DNA of 64,000 nucleotides from Caulobacter sp. (lineage in GTDB: Bacteria; Pseudomonadota; Alphaproteobacteria; Caulobacterales; Caulobacteraceae): positions 169,626-233,625 of the forward strand of contig JAGHZU010000006.1 in assembly GCA_017745235.1 (NCBI GenBank), written 5' to 3'. Position numbers and translations under genes: made by a program. Positions 53,912 to 62,196 of the stretch are shown here, piece by piece. The first letter of the stretch is position 1; the number at the start of each line of letters is the position of its first letter. Under the pieces are notes generated by a model. That model had not been told where the DNA came from and did no database searches. It saw nothing but the letters and a program-made list of their open reading frames with translations.

Positions 53912-55216
53912 CTACTTCGCCAGGTCGGCCGGCGTCGTGGGCTGGGAGATCACCGCCTCCATCCGCTTCCAGCGCGCGTCCTGCGAGGGACCAGCGCGTT
54001 CGACGTGGGCGCGGACCATGTCCTGGCCCAGGTTGTAGTTGATGACGTAGCTGCGATAGCCCTCGATGAAACTCAGCGACTTCTCGGCCTTGGCGCGGGA
54101 GGAGAGGCCGTACTTGGAGAGGTTCGCGATGGCCGTCTCCTTGTCCATCTTCCCCGACAGATAGGCGGCGGCGATGGTGTTCTGGGCGCTGGCCAGGTCG
54201 GCCGTGGCCGTGGCGACGGCGTCGTAGGCCGCGGCGGTGGCCGGATCCAGGCCCGCCAGCGGATAGAGTACGCGACGCTCGAAGGCCAGCTTCTCGGGGC
54301 CGGGGAACGCCAGGGTCACGCCGTAGTTGGCCGAACCCTCGGCGATCAGCGATTGGGGCGAATACAGCGGATAGACGCTGAACTCGATCCAGCCCTTGCC
54401 CTTGGTCAGGTGCTCCTCGAGCAGGGCGTTGAGCACGTGGTGGCCGGGATAGCCCTCGTGGCAGCCCAGGTTGACCGCGCGGCTGATCGGGATGGGCAGG
54501 TCGGTGTTGACCTCGATCAGGCTGTGGGCGTCGCCCTTGTACCAGTTGTAGCCGCCCCAGGGCTTCTTGGTGACGAACGACAGGTCGAAGCGCTCGTTCT
54601 TCGGCAGGGCGATGTGGGCCTGGGTCCGCGCCTTGCACTCGGCGATGGCGGCCTCCATCACCGGCTTGAGCCGATCGGCGGGGATCACGTAGCGGGCGTT
54701 GAAGGCGTCCACGCGGGGGCCCAGCTCGCCCTTGCCGGGCGCCAGCTTGTCGATCTTCGCCAGGATCGGGTCGTAGGCCGACAGCGGCTTGAGCGGCGGG
54801 CGTACGCCGAACAGGCCCTGGGCCTCGGTCTGGAAGTCGAACTTCTCGCCCGCCATCATCGCCAGCCGGGTCTGGGCGGCCTTGACCTGGCCCTGGAGGA
54901 AGGCGCGGCGGCGCGCCTCGTCGGGCGTCAGGGTCTTGGCGTCCATCGCCGCCAGGGCGGCGGCCAGGCGGTCGGCCTCCTGGCGCAGGGCCGGGATCTC
55001 GCGCGGCGCGGCCTTGGCGGCGTCCGCCAGGTCCTGCGGGCCGTAATAGGCGTCGACATAGCCGGGTTCGCGCTCGCCGGCCTCCAGGGTCAGGCGCACG
55101 AAATCCTTGGCGATGGCGTCCAGGCCGGAGTCCTCGAACGGAGCGGCCATGGCGGGCGTTGCGAGCAGGGCGACGGCGGCGGCCAGGCCGGCCAGGCAAG
55201 AGGTCATGGAGCGCAT
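53912..55216 (-). CDS. Secreted DUF885-like family protein
   Basis: A 434-residue protein with a signal peptide (MTSCLAGLAAAVALLATPAMA). The motif CHEGYPGHHVLNALLEE resembles the HExxxxHH-type metal site in DUF885 metalloprotease-like proteins, and a downstream glutamate in LIAEGSANYGVTLAFPG is family-typical. A zinc-dependent hydrolase in the periplasm is likely. Two possible starts are 55216 and 55207; 55216 is taken. Confidence 0.82.
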   Translation of the reverse strand: MRSMTSCLAGLAAAVALLATPAMAAPFEDSGLDAIAKDFVRLTLEAGEREPGYVDAYYGPQDLADAAKAAPREIPALRQEADRLAAALAAMDAKTLTPDEARRRAFLQGQVKAAQTRLAMMAGEKFDFQTEAQGLFGVRPPLKPLSAYDPILAKIDKLAPGKGELGPRVDAFNARYVIPADRLKPVMEAAIAECKARTQAHIALPKNERFDLSFVTKKPWGGYNWYKGDAHSLIEVNTDLPIPISRAVNLGCHEGYPGHHVLNALLEEHLTKGKGWIEFSVYPLYSPQSLIAEGSANYGVTLAFPGPEKLAFERRVLYPLAGLDPATAAAYDAVATATADLASAQNTIAAAYLSGKMDKETAIANLSKYGLSSRAKAEKSLSFIEGYRSYVINYNLGQDMVRAHVERAGPSQDARWKRMEAVISQPTTPADLAK

Positions 55217-55282
55217 CCCCCAAAGCGAGAAAGGCGCAGGCTGCAACGCGGGGCGCGCGGAGGCAAGCGACCCGGCCGGGCG

Positions 55283-56380
55283 CTAGCCCCGCGCCGCCGC
55301 CGCCAGGCCCGGGAAGTCGCTGAACAGGCCGTCGACTCCGGCGGCGTAGAGGGCCTTGAACACCGCGTCCACCTCGCCCGGCTGGGCCAGGTAGTCGGGA
55401 CGGGTGGCATCGCCCCGCCGCAGCGAGGCGGGCAGGAAGTAGTTCTCGGCGCGCACCGTCCAGGGGTGCACCACCAGGCCGGCGGCGTGGGCGTCCTTCA
55501 CCAGGCTGGTGGCCGGCAGCAGCCGGTCGGCGTCCTGCGGCACGACCTGGGTCTTCTCCGGGCCCAGGCCGTCGGCGTAGAGGGCCACGTCCTTCAGGCC
55601 CGAGGGGCTGACCAGTTGGGAATAGGTGACGTTGGGCAGGTCGAAGGGGCCGCCTTCGCCGGCGGTCAGCAGCACCAGGCGGGCCTTGGTCTTGCCGCGG
55701 ATGGTCTTCAGCGGGGTGACCTCGAAGCACTGGACGAAGACCGGGGCGGCGGCCGAATCCAGCTCATTCCTCTTCAGCAGCGCCACCAGGCGATCCTCGA
55801 CCGGCAGGCCGATGCTGGCGAAATAGCTGGGATGCTTCATTTCGGGATAGACGCCGATCGTGCGGCCGGTCCGCTTCGACCCGGCGCGGGCGATCGCCAC
55901 CACCTCGTCGAAGGTCAGCAACTGGGCCTGGCCGTCGTACCTGGTGTTGGCCGGACGGAGCTGCGGCAGGCGCTCGCGGGCGCGCAAGGTCTTGATCTCG
56001 GCCAGGGTGAAGTCCTCGACGAACCAGCCGGTGACCTGCTGGCCGTCGATGGTCTTGGTCGTCTTGCGGCCGGCGAATTCGGGACGCGAACCGACGTCGG
56101 TGGTGCCGCCGATCTCGTTCTCGTGGCGGGCGATCAGGTGGCCGTCCTTGGTGGGCACAAGGTCCGGCTCGATGAAGTCGCAGCCCTGGTCGATGGCCAG
56201 GTCGTACGACAGCTGGGTGTGCTCGGGACGCAGGCCCGAGGCGCCCCGGTGCGCGATCACGATCGGCTTGCGGGGCGCGGCGGCGAAGCTCACGCCGGCG
56301 GTCAGGGTTCCGGCCAGGGCCGCGGTGGCCAGGGCGTGCGTGGTGAGGGCGCGACGGGTCAGCAGGGTCATGGCCGTCAT
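55283..56380 (-). CDS. Glycerophosphodiester phosphodiesterase, exported
   Basis: A 365-residue GDPD-family enzyme. The N-terminus has a TRRALTTHALATAAL twin-arginine-like signal. Catalytic residues: His in VIAHRGASGLRPEHT, Glu and Asp in IEPDLVPTKDG, and His in LIARHENEIGGT. It hydrolyses glycerophosphodiesters in the periplasm to glycerol-3-phosphate and alcohol. It is 66 nt after the DUF885 gene on the same strand. GlpQ is the closest named type, but subtype is not settled. Confidence 0.92.
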   Translation of the reverse strand: MTAMTLLTRRALTTHALATAALAGTLTAGVSFAAAPRKPIVIAHRGASGLRPEHTQLSYDLAIDQGCDFIEPDLVPTKDGHLIARHENEIGGTTDVGSRPEFAGRKTTKTIDGQQVTGWFVEDFTLAEIKTLRARERLPQLRPANTRYDGQAQLLTFDEVVAIARAGSKRTGRTIGVYPEMKHPSYFASIGLPVEDRLVALLKRNELDSAAAPVFVQCFEVTPLKTIRGKTKARLVLLTAGEGGPFDLPNVTYSQLVSPSGLKDVALYADGLGPEKTQVVPQDADRLLPATSLVKDAHAAGLVVHPWTVRAENYFLPASLRRGDATRPDYLAQPGEVDAVFKALYAAGVDGLFSDFPGLAAAARG

Positions 56381-56454
56381 CTAGCGCCGGCCTGTGACGG
56401 TTTGACCAGTCGCGCGCTCAATTCGCGCGTCCGGATCTCGGCCCTGCCCGTCCC

Positions 56455-56763
56455 CTAGTCGCGGGGGCTGCGGTCGAGCACGCCGCGCAGGCCGTGGGCC
56501 TTCTGCGGCAGGTCGGCGGCCAGGCGCGAGGCCATCTCGCGAATCCCGATCGCGTAGGCCTCGCCGCCGTCGGCGATCTCGCGCGCGCGCTCGGCCAGGG
56601 CCAGCAGGTCGCGCTCGATCGCCTCGACCTGTTCGCGGGCCAGGATGCGGGCCTCTCGCTGCAGGCGCTGGACGCGTTGGGCGGGGGTCTCCGGGTCGCG
56701 GCCGAGATTGTAGATCTCGGCGCCGGCGTCCGGGGTCGGGGTGGTCAATTGCTGACCGCTCAT
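56455..56763 (-). CDS. Small helical hypothetical protein
   Basis: A 102-residue, mostly alpha-helical and charged protein (QRVQRLQREARILAREQVE and LLALAERAREIADG). There is no signal peptide or membrane segment. I do not recognise it; it looks like a conserved family of Caulobacter-type bacteria. The start ATG is followed by a Thr/Pro-rich leader. The neighbours give no clue. Confidence 0.6.
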   Translation of the reverse strand: MSGQQLTTPTPDAGAEIYNLGRDPETPAQRVQRLQREARILAREQVEAIERDLLALAERAREIADGGEAYAIGIREMASRLAADLPQKAHGLRGVLDRSPRD

Positions 56764-56922
56764 CGGTTTACACGCTCCTCGGGGGGAGCCCGAACGGGCG
56801 CCCGCCCTCGCGTCTAGAAGACGCCCGAAAGCGTTGGCGTTCCCGCGTTTTTTCGCTTCGCCGCGTCATCGGGGGAGGGCTGTTGCGGCGAAGCCACGAA
56901 AGTCGCGCGAGGCGTGCGAATG

Positions 56923-57423
56923 CTAACCCTTAGCGGGCGCCGGCGTAGTCAATTCGCAGGGCCCGACATAGGTGCTGACCGCCGTCATGTGCAGGCTCTG
57001 GCGTCGGCCGAACGCCGAAAGCGTCATGGTCATGTCGGTGGTGGCGGTTGTGGTGAAGTCGCCGGTGACGGTGCCGGTCAGGGCGTAGTCGATGCCGTTG
57101 TTCTTGCAGCTGTGCTCCAGGCGGAAGCCGTCGGCCTGGCGGGTGATGGTGGGCTTGCCGCAGGGGCTGGCCTTCTGCGCGGCCTCGGCGCCGGGGTCGA
57201 ATCCCTCGCCCACGCACCGCGTGGTTTCCTGGTCGCCGGTCGGGGTCTTGGTGACGGTCTTCCAGAGACCCGGCTTGAGGGTCTGGGGGCCGCCGGCGAC
57301 CGGGGCGGCCTCGGTCGCCGGTTCGCCCTGCCTGGCGGTGTCGCTCTTGTCGTCGTGACGCGAACAGGCCGATGCGGCCAGGGCGGCGGCCAGGGCGGGA
57401 ACCAGGATGAGGCTGCGGCGCAT
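56923..57423 (-). CDS. DUF3617-type lipoprotein
   Basis: A 166-residue protein with a lipoprotein signal (RRSLILVPALAAALAASAC). The mature part matches the DUF3617 pattern: LKPGLWKTVTKTPTGDQETTRC, then CKNNGIDYALTGTVTGDF and a final SLHMTAVSTYVGPC. Cysteines pair in the periplasm. Function is unknown. The start at 57423 is used; a palindrome lies just upstream. Confidence 0.75.
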   Translation of the reverse strand: MRRSLILVPALAAALAASACSRHDDKSDTARQGEPATEAAPVAGGPQTLKPGLWKTVTKTPTGDQETTRCVGEGFDPGAEAAQKASPCGKPTITRQADGFRLEHSCKNNGIDYALTGTVTGDFTTTATTDMTMTLSAFGRRQSLHMTAVSTYVGPCELTTPAPAKG

Positions 57424-57444
57424 CGGCGGACTCCGTCGGACGGT

Positions 57445-57464
57445 CGTTGCGCGTACTCGCAACG
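57445..57464. promoter_or_regulatory. Inverted repeat upstream of the DUF3617 gene
   Basis: CGTTGCG and CGCAACG form a perfect 7-bp inverted repeat around CGTACT, 22 nt upstream of the start codon. It could be an operator. Confidence 0.35.
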
Positions 57465-57548
57465 GTACGCTGATCCATAACGCCCGACGGCCGCGCTCGT
57501 AACCCTTCGGAGGCGCGAAGTTTTCTTCCTGACCCGCCCTAAATCGAC

Positions 57549-58052
57549 CTAGCCCGGATAGACCGCCATGGCCGGGGCGTGGCCGGCGGCCGGGGCCGCG
57601 GGAGCCGCCGCCGGCTGCGGCGCGGGCTGGACCGGGCGCTGGAACTTCAGGCTGCGGCCCTGGAACTGGGCGCCGCTCTCCATGGCCAGTTGCTCATGGG
57701 TGATGTCGCCGTCGACCTGCGAGCTGCCGTACAGGCGCACCTGCTTGGCCTGGATCTGGCCGGTCACGCGGCCGTGGATCTCGATGACCTGGGCGTAGAG
57801 CGAGCCCTCGACCCGGGCGTTGGGGCCCAGCACCAGCTTGCCCACCCGGATGTCGCCCTGCATCACGCAGTCCAGGTGCAGTTCGCCGTCGCCCATGACG
57901 TCGCCCTTGATCGCCACGCCCTGGGCGATCATCGAGGCCGGCTTGGGACGCGGCGGCGGAGCCGGAGTCGGGGCGGGGGCCGGAGCGGGCGCCGTGGGGG
58001 CCAGCGGCTCCAGGGCCAGGGCGGGAGCGGAGTCTTTCTTCTTGGCGAACAT
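57549..58052 (-). CDS. Bactofilin family cytoskeletal protein
   Basis: A 167-residue bactofilin. The central beta-helix domain (about 40-130) contains the repeated short turns GVAIKGDVMGDGELHLDCVM, GDIRVGKLVLGPNARVEGS, GRVTGQIQAKQVRLYGSSQ and VDGDITHEQLAMESGAQF. The N-terminus and C-terminus are Pro/Ala-rich and disordered. Bactofilins polymerise into filaments and, in Caulobacter, help build the stalk. Whether this is BacA or BacB cannot be decided from one gene. The gene is monocistronic. Confidence 0.93.
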   Translation of the reverse strand: MFAKKKDSAPALALEPLAPTAPAPAPAPTPAPPPRPKPASMIAQGVAIKGDVMGDGELHLDCVMQGDIRVGKLVLGPNARVEGSLYAQVIEIHGRVTGQIQAKQVRLYGSSQVDGDITHEQLAMESGAQFQGRSLKFQRPVQPAPQPAAAPAAPAAGHAPAMAVYPG

Positions 58053-58170
58053 GGCGGCGGCCTTGTCTCGAAATGGGTCGTTGTCGAGACAAGCTCAGCA
58101 ATTCCGGCGCCGGTGGTCCTTGCCCCGAGGAGGGAGGGCCTTCGCCGCCGACTCGCCCCATGCTCGCGCC

Positions 58171-58767
58171 ATGGCCGAGACCCTCGAACAGCTGATCGAC
58201 CGCCTGCGGGCCGTGGAGGCCCAGATCGAGGCCGCGTTCGCCGAGCGGGACGCCGCCCGCGCCGCCGAGTTCGGCCTCACCGCCGACGCGTCCGGAAAGC
58301 CCTGCTTCAAGGCCGACGCCCTGCGCCGCCAGCGCGCCCACCGCAAGGGCGTGGGCCTGGCCCGCACGCCCTGGCCCACCCTGCTGACCATGCCGCTGAT
58401 CTACGGCATGGCCCTGCCGCTGTTCGTGCTGGACATCAGCGTCAGCCTCTACCAGCTGGGCTGCTTCACCGCCTGGGGGATCGCCCGGGTCAGGCGTTCG
58501 GAGTACGTGGTCGTCGACCGCCACCGGCTGGGCTATCTCAATCCGGTGCAGAAGCTGAACTGCGTCTTCTGCGGCTACGGCAACGGAGTCATCGCCTACG
58601 CCCGCGAGATCACCGCCCGCACCGAGCAGTACTGGTGCCCGATCAAGCACGCCCTGAAGGTCAAGGGCAGCCACGAGCGCTATCGCGACTTCCAGGCCTA
58701 TGGCGACGTCGAGGGCTTCGTGAAGAGCTCCGGCGCCTATCGCGAGCGGCTCAAGCGCGGCCAGTAG
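58171..58767 (+). CDS. Two-helix membrane protein with CxxC and CPIKH motifs
   Basis: A 198-residue protein that I cannot assign to a known function. A helical, charged N-terminus (LEQLIDRLRAVEAQIEAAF) is followed by two hydrophobic segments (LTMPLIYGMALPLFVLDISV). The C-terminal half has CVFCGYGNGVIAYAREI and CPIKHALKVKGS, cysteine pairs that may bind a metal. Start ATG at 58171 follows the conserved helix start. The context (dienelactone hydrolase downstream) gives no hint. Confidence 0.7.
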   Translation: MAETLEQLIDRLRAVEAQIEAAFAERDAARAAEFGLTADASGKPCFKADALRRQRAHRKGVGLARTPWPTLLTMPLIYGMALPLFVLDISVSLYQLGCFTAWGIARVRRSEYVVVDRHRLGYLNPVQKLNCVFCGYGNGVIAYAREITARTEQYWCPIKHALKVKGSHERYRDFQAYGDVEGFVKSSGAYRERLKRGQ

Positions 58768-58844
58768 GCGCCCCTTTCCTTCGCCGGAAAACCCGGCGAC
58801 AGTCGCGCCGCCCAACCCTGGCGAGCGGACGAAGGACAGCGACC

Positions 58845-59711
58845 ATGTGCGACGACGACATCCACCCCGGCCTCATCGTCGACCCCACGGTCTCGCGCCG
58901 CAGCCTGGGCCTGATGGCCGCGGCCTTCGCCGGCGTCGCCGGAACCGCCCAGGCCCGCGCCGTCGCCGAGGTGGTCGAGAAGGACGTCGACATCAAGACG
59001 CCCGACGGCGTGGCCGACGCCGCCCTCTACCATCCGCCCGGCAAGGGCCCATGGCCGGCGGTGCTGATCTGGCCCGACATCATCAGCCTGCGCCCGGCCT
59101 TCCGCGAGATGGGCCGCCGCCTGGCCTCGGCCGGCTACGTGGTGCTGGTCCCCAACCTCTATTACCGCGTCAAGCGCGCGCCGGTGGTGGACGGCTCCTT
59201 CAACTTCGCCTCGGCCGAGGACCGCGCCAAGCTGACCCCGCTGCGGGCCACCGTCACGCCCGAGGGGACGGCGCGCGACGCCGTCGCCTACCTGGCCTTC
59301 CTCGACGCCCAGCCGGAGACGAACCGCAAGAAGAAGGCCGGCGTCCAAGGCTACTGCATGGGCGGCCCGCTGGCCTTCCGCACCGCCGGCGCGGTTCCCG
59401 ACCGCATCGGCGCGGTCGCCACCTTCCACGGCGGCGGCCTGGTCACCGACGCCCCCGACAGCCCGCACCTGCTGCTGCCCAAGACCAAGGCCGAGTACCT
59501 GATCTGCGTGGCCGCCAACGACGACCAGCGCGACCCGGCCGACAAGGAAAAGCTCAAGGCCGCCCTCGACGCCGCCCATCGCCCGTCCAAGGTCGAGGTC
59601 TACGCCGGCGACCACGGCTGGACCGTTCGCGGCAGCGCCGTCTACAACGAGCCGGAAGCCGAGAAGGCCTGGGCCGAGCTGCTGGCGCTGTACAAGCGGA
59701 CGCTGACCTGA
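58845..59711 (+). CDS. Dienelactone hydrolase family protein, Tat-exported
   Basis: A 288-residue hydrolase. A twin-arginine signal (VSRRSLGLMAAAFAGVAGTAQA) marks export, unlike the two cytoplasmic paralogues at 27645-29012. The triad is Cys in GYCMGG, Asp in ANDDQRDP and His in AGDHGW. The substrate is unknown. It ends at a short hairpin repeat and is probably a single-gene unit. Confidence 0.88.
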   Translation: MCDDDIHPGLIVDPTVSRRSLGLMAAAFAGVAGTAQARAVAEVVEKDVDIKTPDGVADAALYHPPGKGPWPAVLIWPDIISLRPAFREMGRRLASAGYVVLVPNLYYRVKRAPVVDGSFNFASAEDRAKLTPLRATVTPEGTARDAVAYLAFLDAQPETNRKKKAGVQGYCMGGPLAFRTAGAVPDRIGAVATFHGGGLVTDAPDSPHLLLPKTKAEYLICVAANDDQRDPADKEKLKAALDAAHRPSKVEVYAGDHGWTVRGSAVYNEPEAEKAWAELLALYKRTLT

Positions 59712-59715
59712 AAAG

Positions 59716-59746
59716 CCTCTCCCTGAGGGGGAGGTGTCGGCGAAGC
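59716..59746. repeat. Partial copy of the intergenic hairpin repeat
   Basis: CCTCTCCC-TGA-GGGGGAGG forms a stem-loop five bases after the dienelactone hydrolase stop, followed by TGTCGGCGAAGC. The same TGTCGG-GAAGC core is in the repeat at 15495-15558. It probably serves as terminator. Confidence 0.5.
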
Positions 59747-59832
59747 ACGACCCCGCACATGTCCTTTGTGTAACTTGACGTTGCAGCCGCCGCGTCCGTA
59801 CGTGGGGCCCTTCGCGATCCGGGGAGTTTCGC

Positions 59833-60123
59833 ATGCGTCGTCTGGTGTCCGCCGCCGTCCTGTTCCTGTCCGCCGTGGCGCTGGCCGCCCCGGCCTTCGC
59901 GGGCGAGACGCCCGACCCCGCGCCGGCGCCCGACGCGCCCAAGGCCGGGAGCAAGGACGCCAAGGCCAAGGCCGACGGCGTGGTCTGCACGCGCGAGACG
60001 CCCACCGGCAGCCTGTTCCCGGTCAAGGTCTGCACGACCGCCGCCCAGCGCCAGCAACAGAACGCCAACTCCCGCCGCGCCCAGGAACAGCTGCAGTCGG
60101 GCCCCGACGTCATCCCGCACTAA
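59833..60123 (+). CDS. Small secreted protein, function unknown
   Basis: A 96-residue protein with a signal peptide (MRRLVSAAVLFLSAVALAAPAFA). The mature part is Pro/Ala-rich, then VVCTRETPTGSLFPVKVCTT, where the two cysteines likely form a disulfide, then a Gln-rich tail. A similar motif is seen in other Caulobacteraceae secreted proteins as far as I recall. Its stop overlaps the end of the minus-strand GIY-YIG relic. Confidence 0.7.
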   Translation: MRRLVSAAVLFLSAVALAAPAFAGETPDPAPAPDAPKAGSKDAKAKADGVVCTRETPTGSLFPVKVCTTAAQRQQQNANSRRAQEQLQSGPDVIPH

Positions 60124-60245
60124 GGGGAGGGATGACGTCGGGCCCCGACATCAGGCTCATCGGCGCGACGCCAGAGGTCATCCGTGGAGCGGGTGTATGG
60201 CGCGCCGTAGGGCCTGCTGGCCATGATGTAGGCGAAGAAGGCCAT
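60120..60245 (-). pseudogene. GIY-YIG nuclease relic
   Basis: A 41-codon frame on the minus strand opens MAFFAYIMASRPYGAPY followed by TRSTDDLWRRA. This is the N-terminal part of YhbQ/URI-type GIY-YIG endonucleases, which usually read like FYVYILAS..G.LYTGSTDDL.RR and run on for 80-100 residues. After RRA the frame continues in unrelated sequence to a stop, so the C-terminal two thirds, including the catalytic Glu, are lost. The GIY-like tyrosine is altered (GAPY). Confidence 0.65.
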
Positions 60246-60328
60246 GTTCCGCTCCAATCCCTCGCCTCGGCGGAGGCCCCAGCTTTCGCCGTGACGGTTG
60301 GAACGTAATGCGGAGCTTCCGGTTGCGG

Positions 60329-60979
60329 CTACTTCGCCAGGCCCGACTTCTGCAGGGTCTTGTAGGCCTTGATCACGCGCTGGAGCTTGTGCTCGGCGCT
60401 GCGGTCGCCGCCGTTCATGTCGGGGTGGCAGCGCTTGAGCAGGTCCTTGTAGCGCGCGCGGATCGCCGCGCCGTCGGCGGTGGCGTCCAGGTCCAGGTCC
60501 GCGAGCGCGTTGCGCTCCAGCTTGCCCAGCTGGCGGCCGGCGGCGGCTGATTCGGCCTTGCGCTGCTGGGCGCGGAAGAGGCCGAAGGGATCGTTCATGT
60601 GCCGCGCGTCGCGGGCGGCCGCCGCGGCGGCCTCGCGCGAATTGGCGTCGGCCTTGAAACTCCAGGTCGGACGGCCGCCGGTCATCTTCTCCTTTTCCTG
60701 AGCGGCGCGAATCTGCCCCTCGGTCATGCCGGCGTAGAAGTTCCAGTTCTTGTTGTATTCGGCCGCGTGCTTCTGGCAGAAGTTGTAGTAGGCGCCCGGC
60801 ATGTCGCGCGATTTCGGCGCCTTGGCCGTCGCGGCCGAGCGGCATTCCGGATGCTCGCAGCGGATTTCGCCCGGTTTCAGGGCGTAGACATCGTTCTCCC
60901 GCGCCGCTTCCTCCGGCGATTTCGGCGGGCGGACACGGATGTCGAAAAATTTGGGACGATATTCGAACTCGGCGCTCAT
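60329..60979 (-). CDS. J-domain (DnaJ-like) protein
   Basis: A 216-residue protein with a C-terminal J-domain including HPD in LKRCHPDMNGGDRSAEHKL, which activates Hsp70. The N-terminal half has a CEHPECRSAAT and YNFCQKHAAEYNKN pattern that may form a small zinc site. This combination (zinc-like N-terminus, terminal J-domain) is typical of a conserved alphaproteobacterial family. The start at 60979 is ATG. It is divergent from the BolA gene, 59 nt apart. Confidence 0.9.
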   Translation of the reverse strand: MSAEFEYRPKFFDIRVRPPKSPEEAARENDVYALKPGEIRCEHPECRSAATAKAPKSRDMPGAYYNFCQKHAAEYNKNWNFYAGMTEGQIRAAQEKEKMTGGRPTWSFKADANSREAAAAAARDARHMNDPFGLFRAQQRKAESAAAGRQLGKLERNALADLDLDATADGAAIRARYKDLLKRCHPDMNGGDRSAEHKLQRVIKAYKTLQKSGLAK

Positions 60980-61038
60980 GGCGCTTAGAGTAAGCCGCAG
61001 CTATTTGCGTTCAAGGATTGACAAGCAAGGAAGCCGCC

Positions 61039-61311
61039 ATGGGCGCCGTCGCCGACACCATCGCCGCCAAACTGACCACGGCTTTCTCGCCCTCGCGCCT
61101 GGAGGTGGTGGACGACAGTCATCGCCATCAGGGCCACGCCGGGCACCGCGAGGGCGGCGAGAGCCACTTCAACCTGCTGATCGAGGCCGAGGCCTTTGCC
61201 GGCAAGGGCCGGGTGCAGCGCCAGCGCCTGATCTTCGCGGCCCTGGCCGACGAAATGGCGGGCCCCGTGCACGCCCTTTCGATCGTGGCCAAGGCGCCGG
61301 GCGAGGCCTGA
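61039..61311 (+). CDS. bolA: BolA family protein
   Basis: A 90-residue protein with the BolA signature LEVVDDSHRHQGHAGHREGG and ESHFNLLIEAEAFAGKGRV, then HALSIVAKAP at the end. BolA proteins pair with monothiol glutaredoxins through Fe-S clusters and affect morphology and stress response. The start at 61039 is chosen because AAGGAA precedes it; a TTG at 61018 is possible but unlikely. Confidence 0.93.
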   Translation: MGAVADTIAAKLTTAFSPSRLEVVDDSHRHQGHAGHREGGESHFNLLIEAEAFAGKGRVQRQRLIFAALADEMAGPVHALSIVAKAPGEA

Positions 61312-61400
61312 GCCGGGCGCGCGAAATCGGGCTTGCCATAGCCCTCCGCGACTGATTGCCTCCCTGCCCGGCGCGATCCCGCCGGCCAGGCGAGGACAGC

Positions 61401-61817
61401 ATGAACGCGCACGATTTCCCGACCTCCGAAACGGAACTGGCGGCCCGGCTGCCGGACCTGTTGTCGCGGTCCTACGCCCGCTATTCCAACTTCACGGTCG
61501 CCGCCGCGGTGATCGACGAGACGGGTGCGGCGCACGTGGGCGTCAATGTCGAGAACGCGGCCTATCCGTCAGGCACCTGCGCCGAGCAGACGGCGATCGG
61601 GGCCATGGTGACCGCCGGCGGGCGGAAGATCGCGCGGGTCTATATCGCCGCCGGCTCGGACGGTGTGGTCCAGCCCTGCGGAGCGTGCCGCCAGCGCATC
61701 GCCGAGTTCGCGACCGAGGACTGCGAGGTCGTCTCGGTGCAGGGCGGCAAGGCCACGCGTCGCACGCCATTCTGGCCCCTTCTGCCGGACAGCTTCGGTC
61801 CGCGCGACCTGGGGTAG
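61401..61817 (+). CDS. cdd: Cytidine deaminase
   Basis: A 138-residue zinc enzyme that deaminates cytidine and deoxycytidine. The zinc motif is NAAYPSGTCAEQTAIGAM with C-A-E, and PCGACRQRIAEF. The start at 61401 gives the normal length. The gene converges with the receiver-domain gene, 7 nt apart. Pyrimidine salvage, cytoplasm. Confidence 0.95.
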   Translation: MNAHDFPTSETELAARLPDLLSRSYARYSNFTVAAAVIDETGAAHVGVNVENAAYPSGTCAEQTAIGAMVTAGGRKIARVYIAAGSDGVVQPCGACRQRIAEFATEDCEVVSVQGGKATRRTPFWPLLPDSFGPRDLG

Positions 61818-61824
61818 GAAGCCT

Positions 61825-62193
61825 CTAGGCCGCCTGGGCGGCCAGGCCTTCCAGCACGCGCCGCAGGTCGGCCTCCCGGAACGGCTTCTGCAGCACGGTC
61901 GCGCCCTTGTGGCCGTCCGACAGGCCCGCCTCGCCGTAGCCGCTGGCGAAGGCGAACGGCACGCCCCGTTCCTTCAGGGCGTCGGCCACGGGAAAGATCG
62001 GTCGTCCGCCCAGGTTCACGTCCAGCAGGGCCGCGTCGATGTCGGCGCCGCCCGCCAGGCGCAGGGCCTCGTCCAGCTCGGCCGCCGGGCCCACCACCAC
62101 GCAGCCGAGATCGGCCAGCATGTCCTCCACCAGCATGGAGACCAGCGCCTCGTCTTCGACCACAAGGACCTTGAGGGCGTTGAGGGTCTTCAT
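61825..62193 (-). CDS. Single-domain response regulator (receiver)
   Basis: A 122-residue stand-alone receiver. The phosphorylated Asp is D58 in ALLDVNLGG, acidic residues are in VVEDEALV, and the lysine is K103 in VLQKPF. It begins 3 nt after the histidine kinase stop, so it is almost certainly its partner or part of a phosphorelay. No output domain is present. It may act on a phosphotransferase or on PhyR-like stress signalling (inference). Confidence 0.92.
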   Translation of the reverse strand: MKTLNALKVLVVEDEALVSMLVEDMLADLGCVVVGPAAELDEALRLAGGADIDAALLDVNLGGRPIFPVADALKERGVPFAFASGYGEAGLSDGHKGATVLQKPFREADLRRVLEGLAAQAA

Positions 62194-62196
62194 CGT

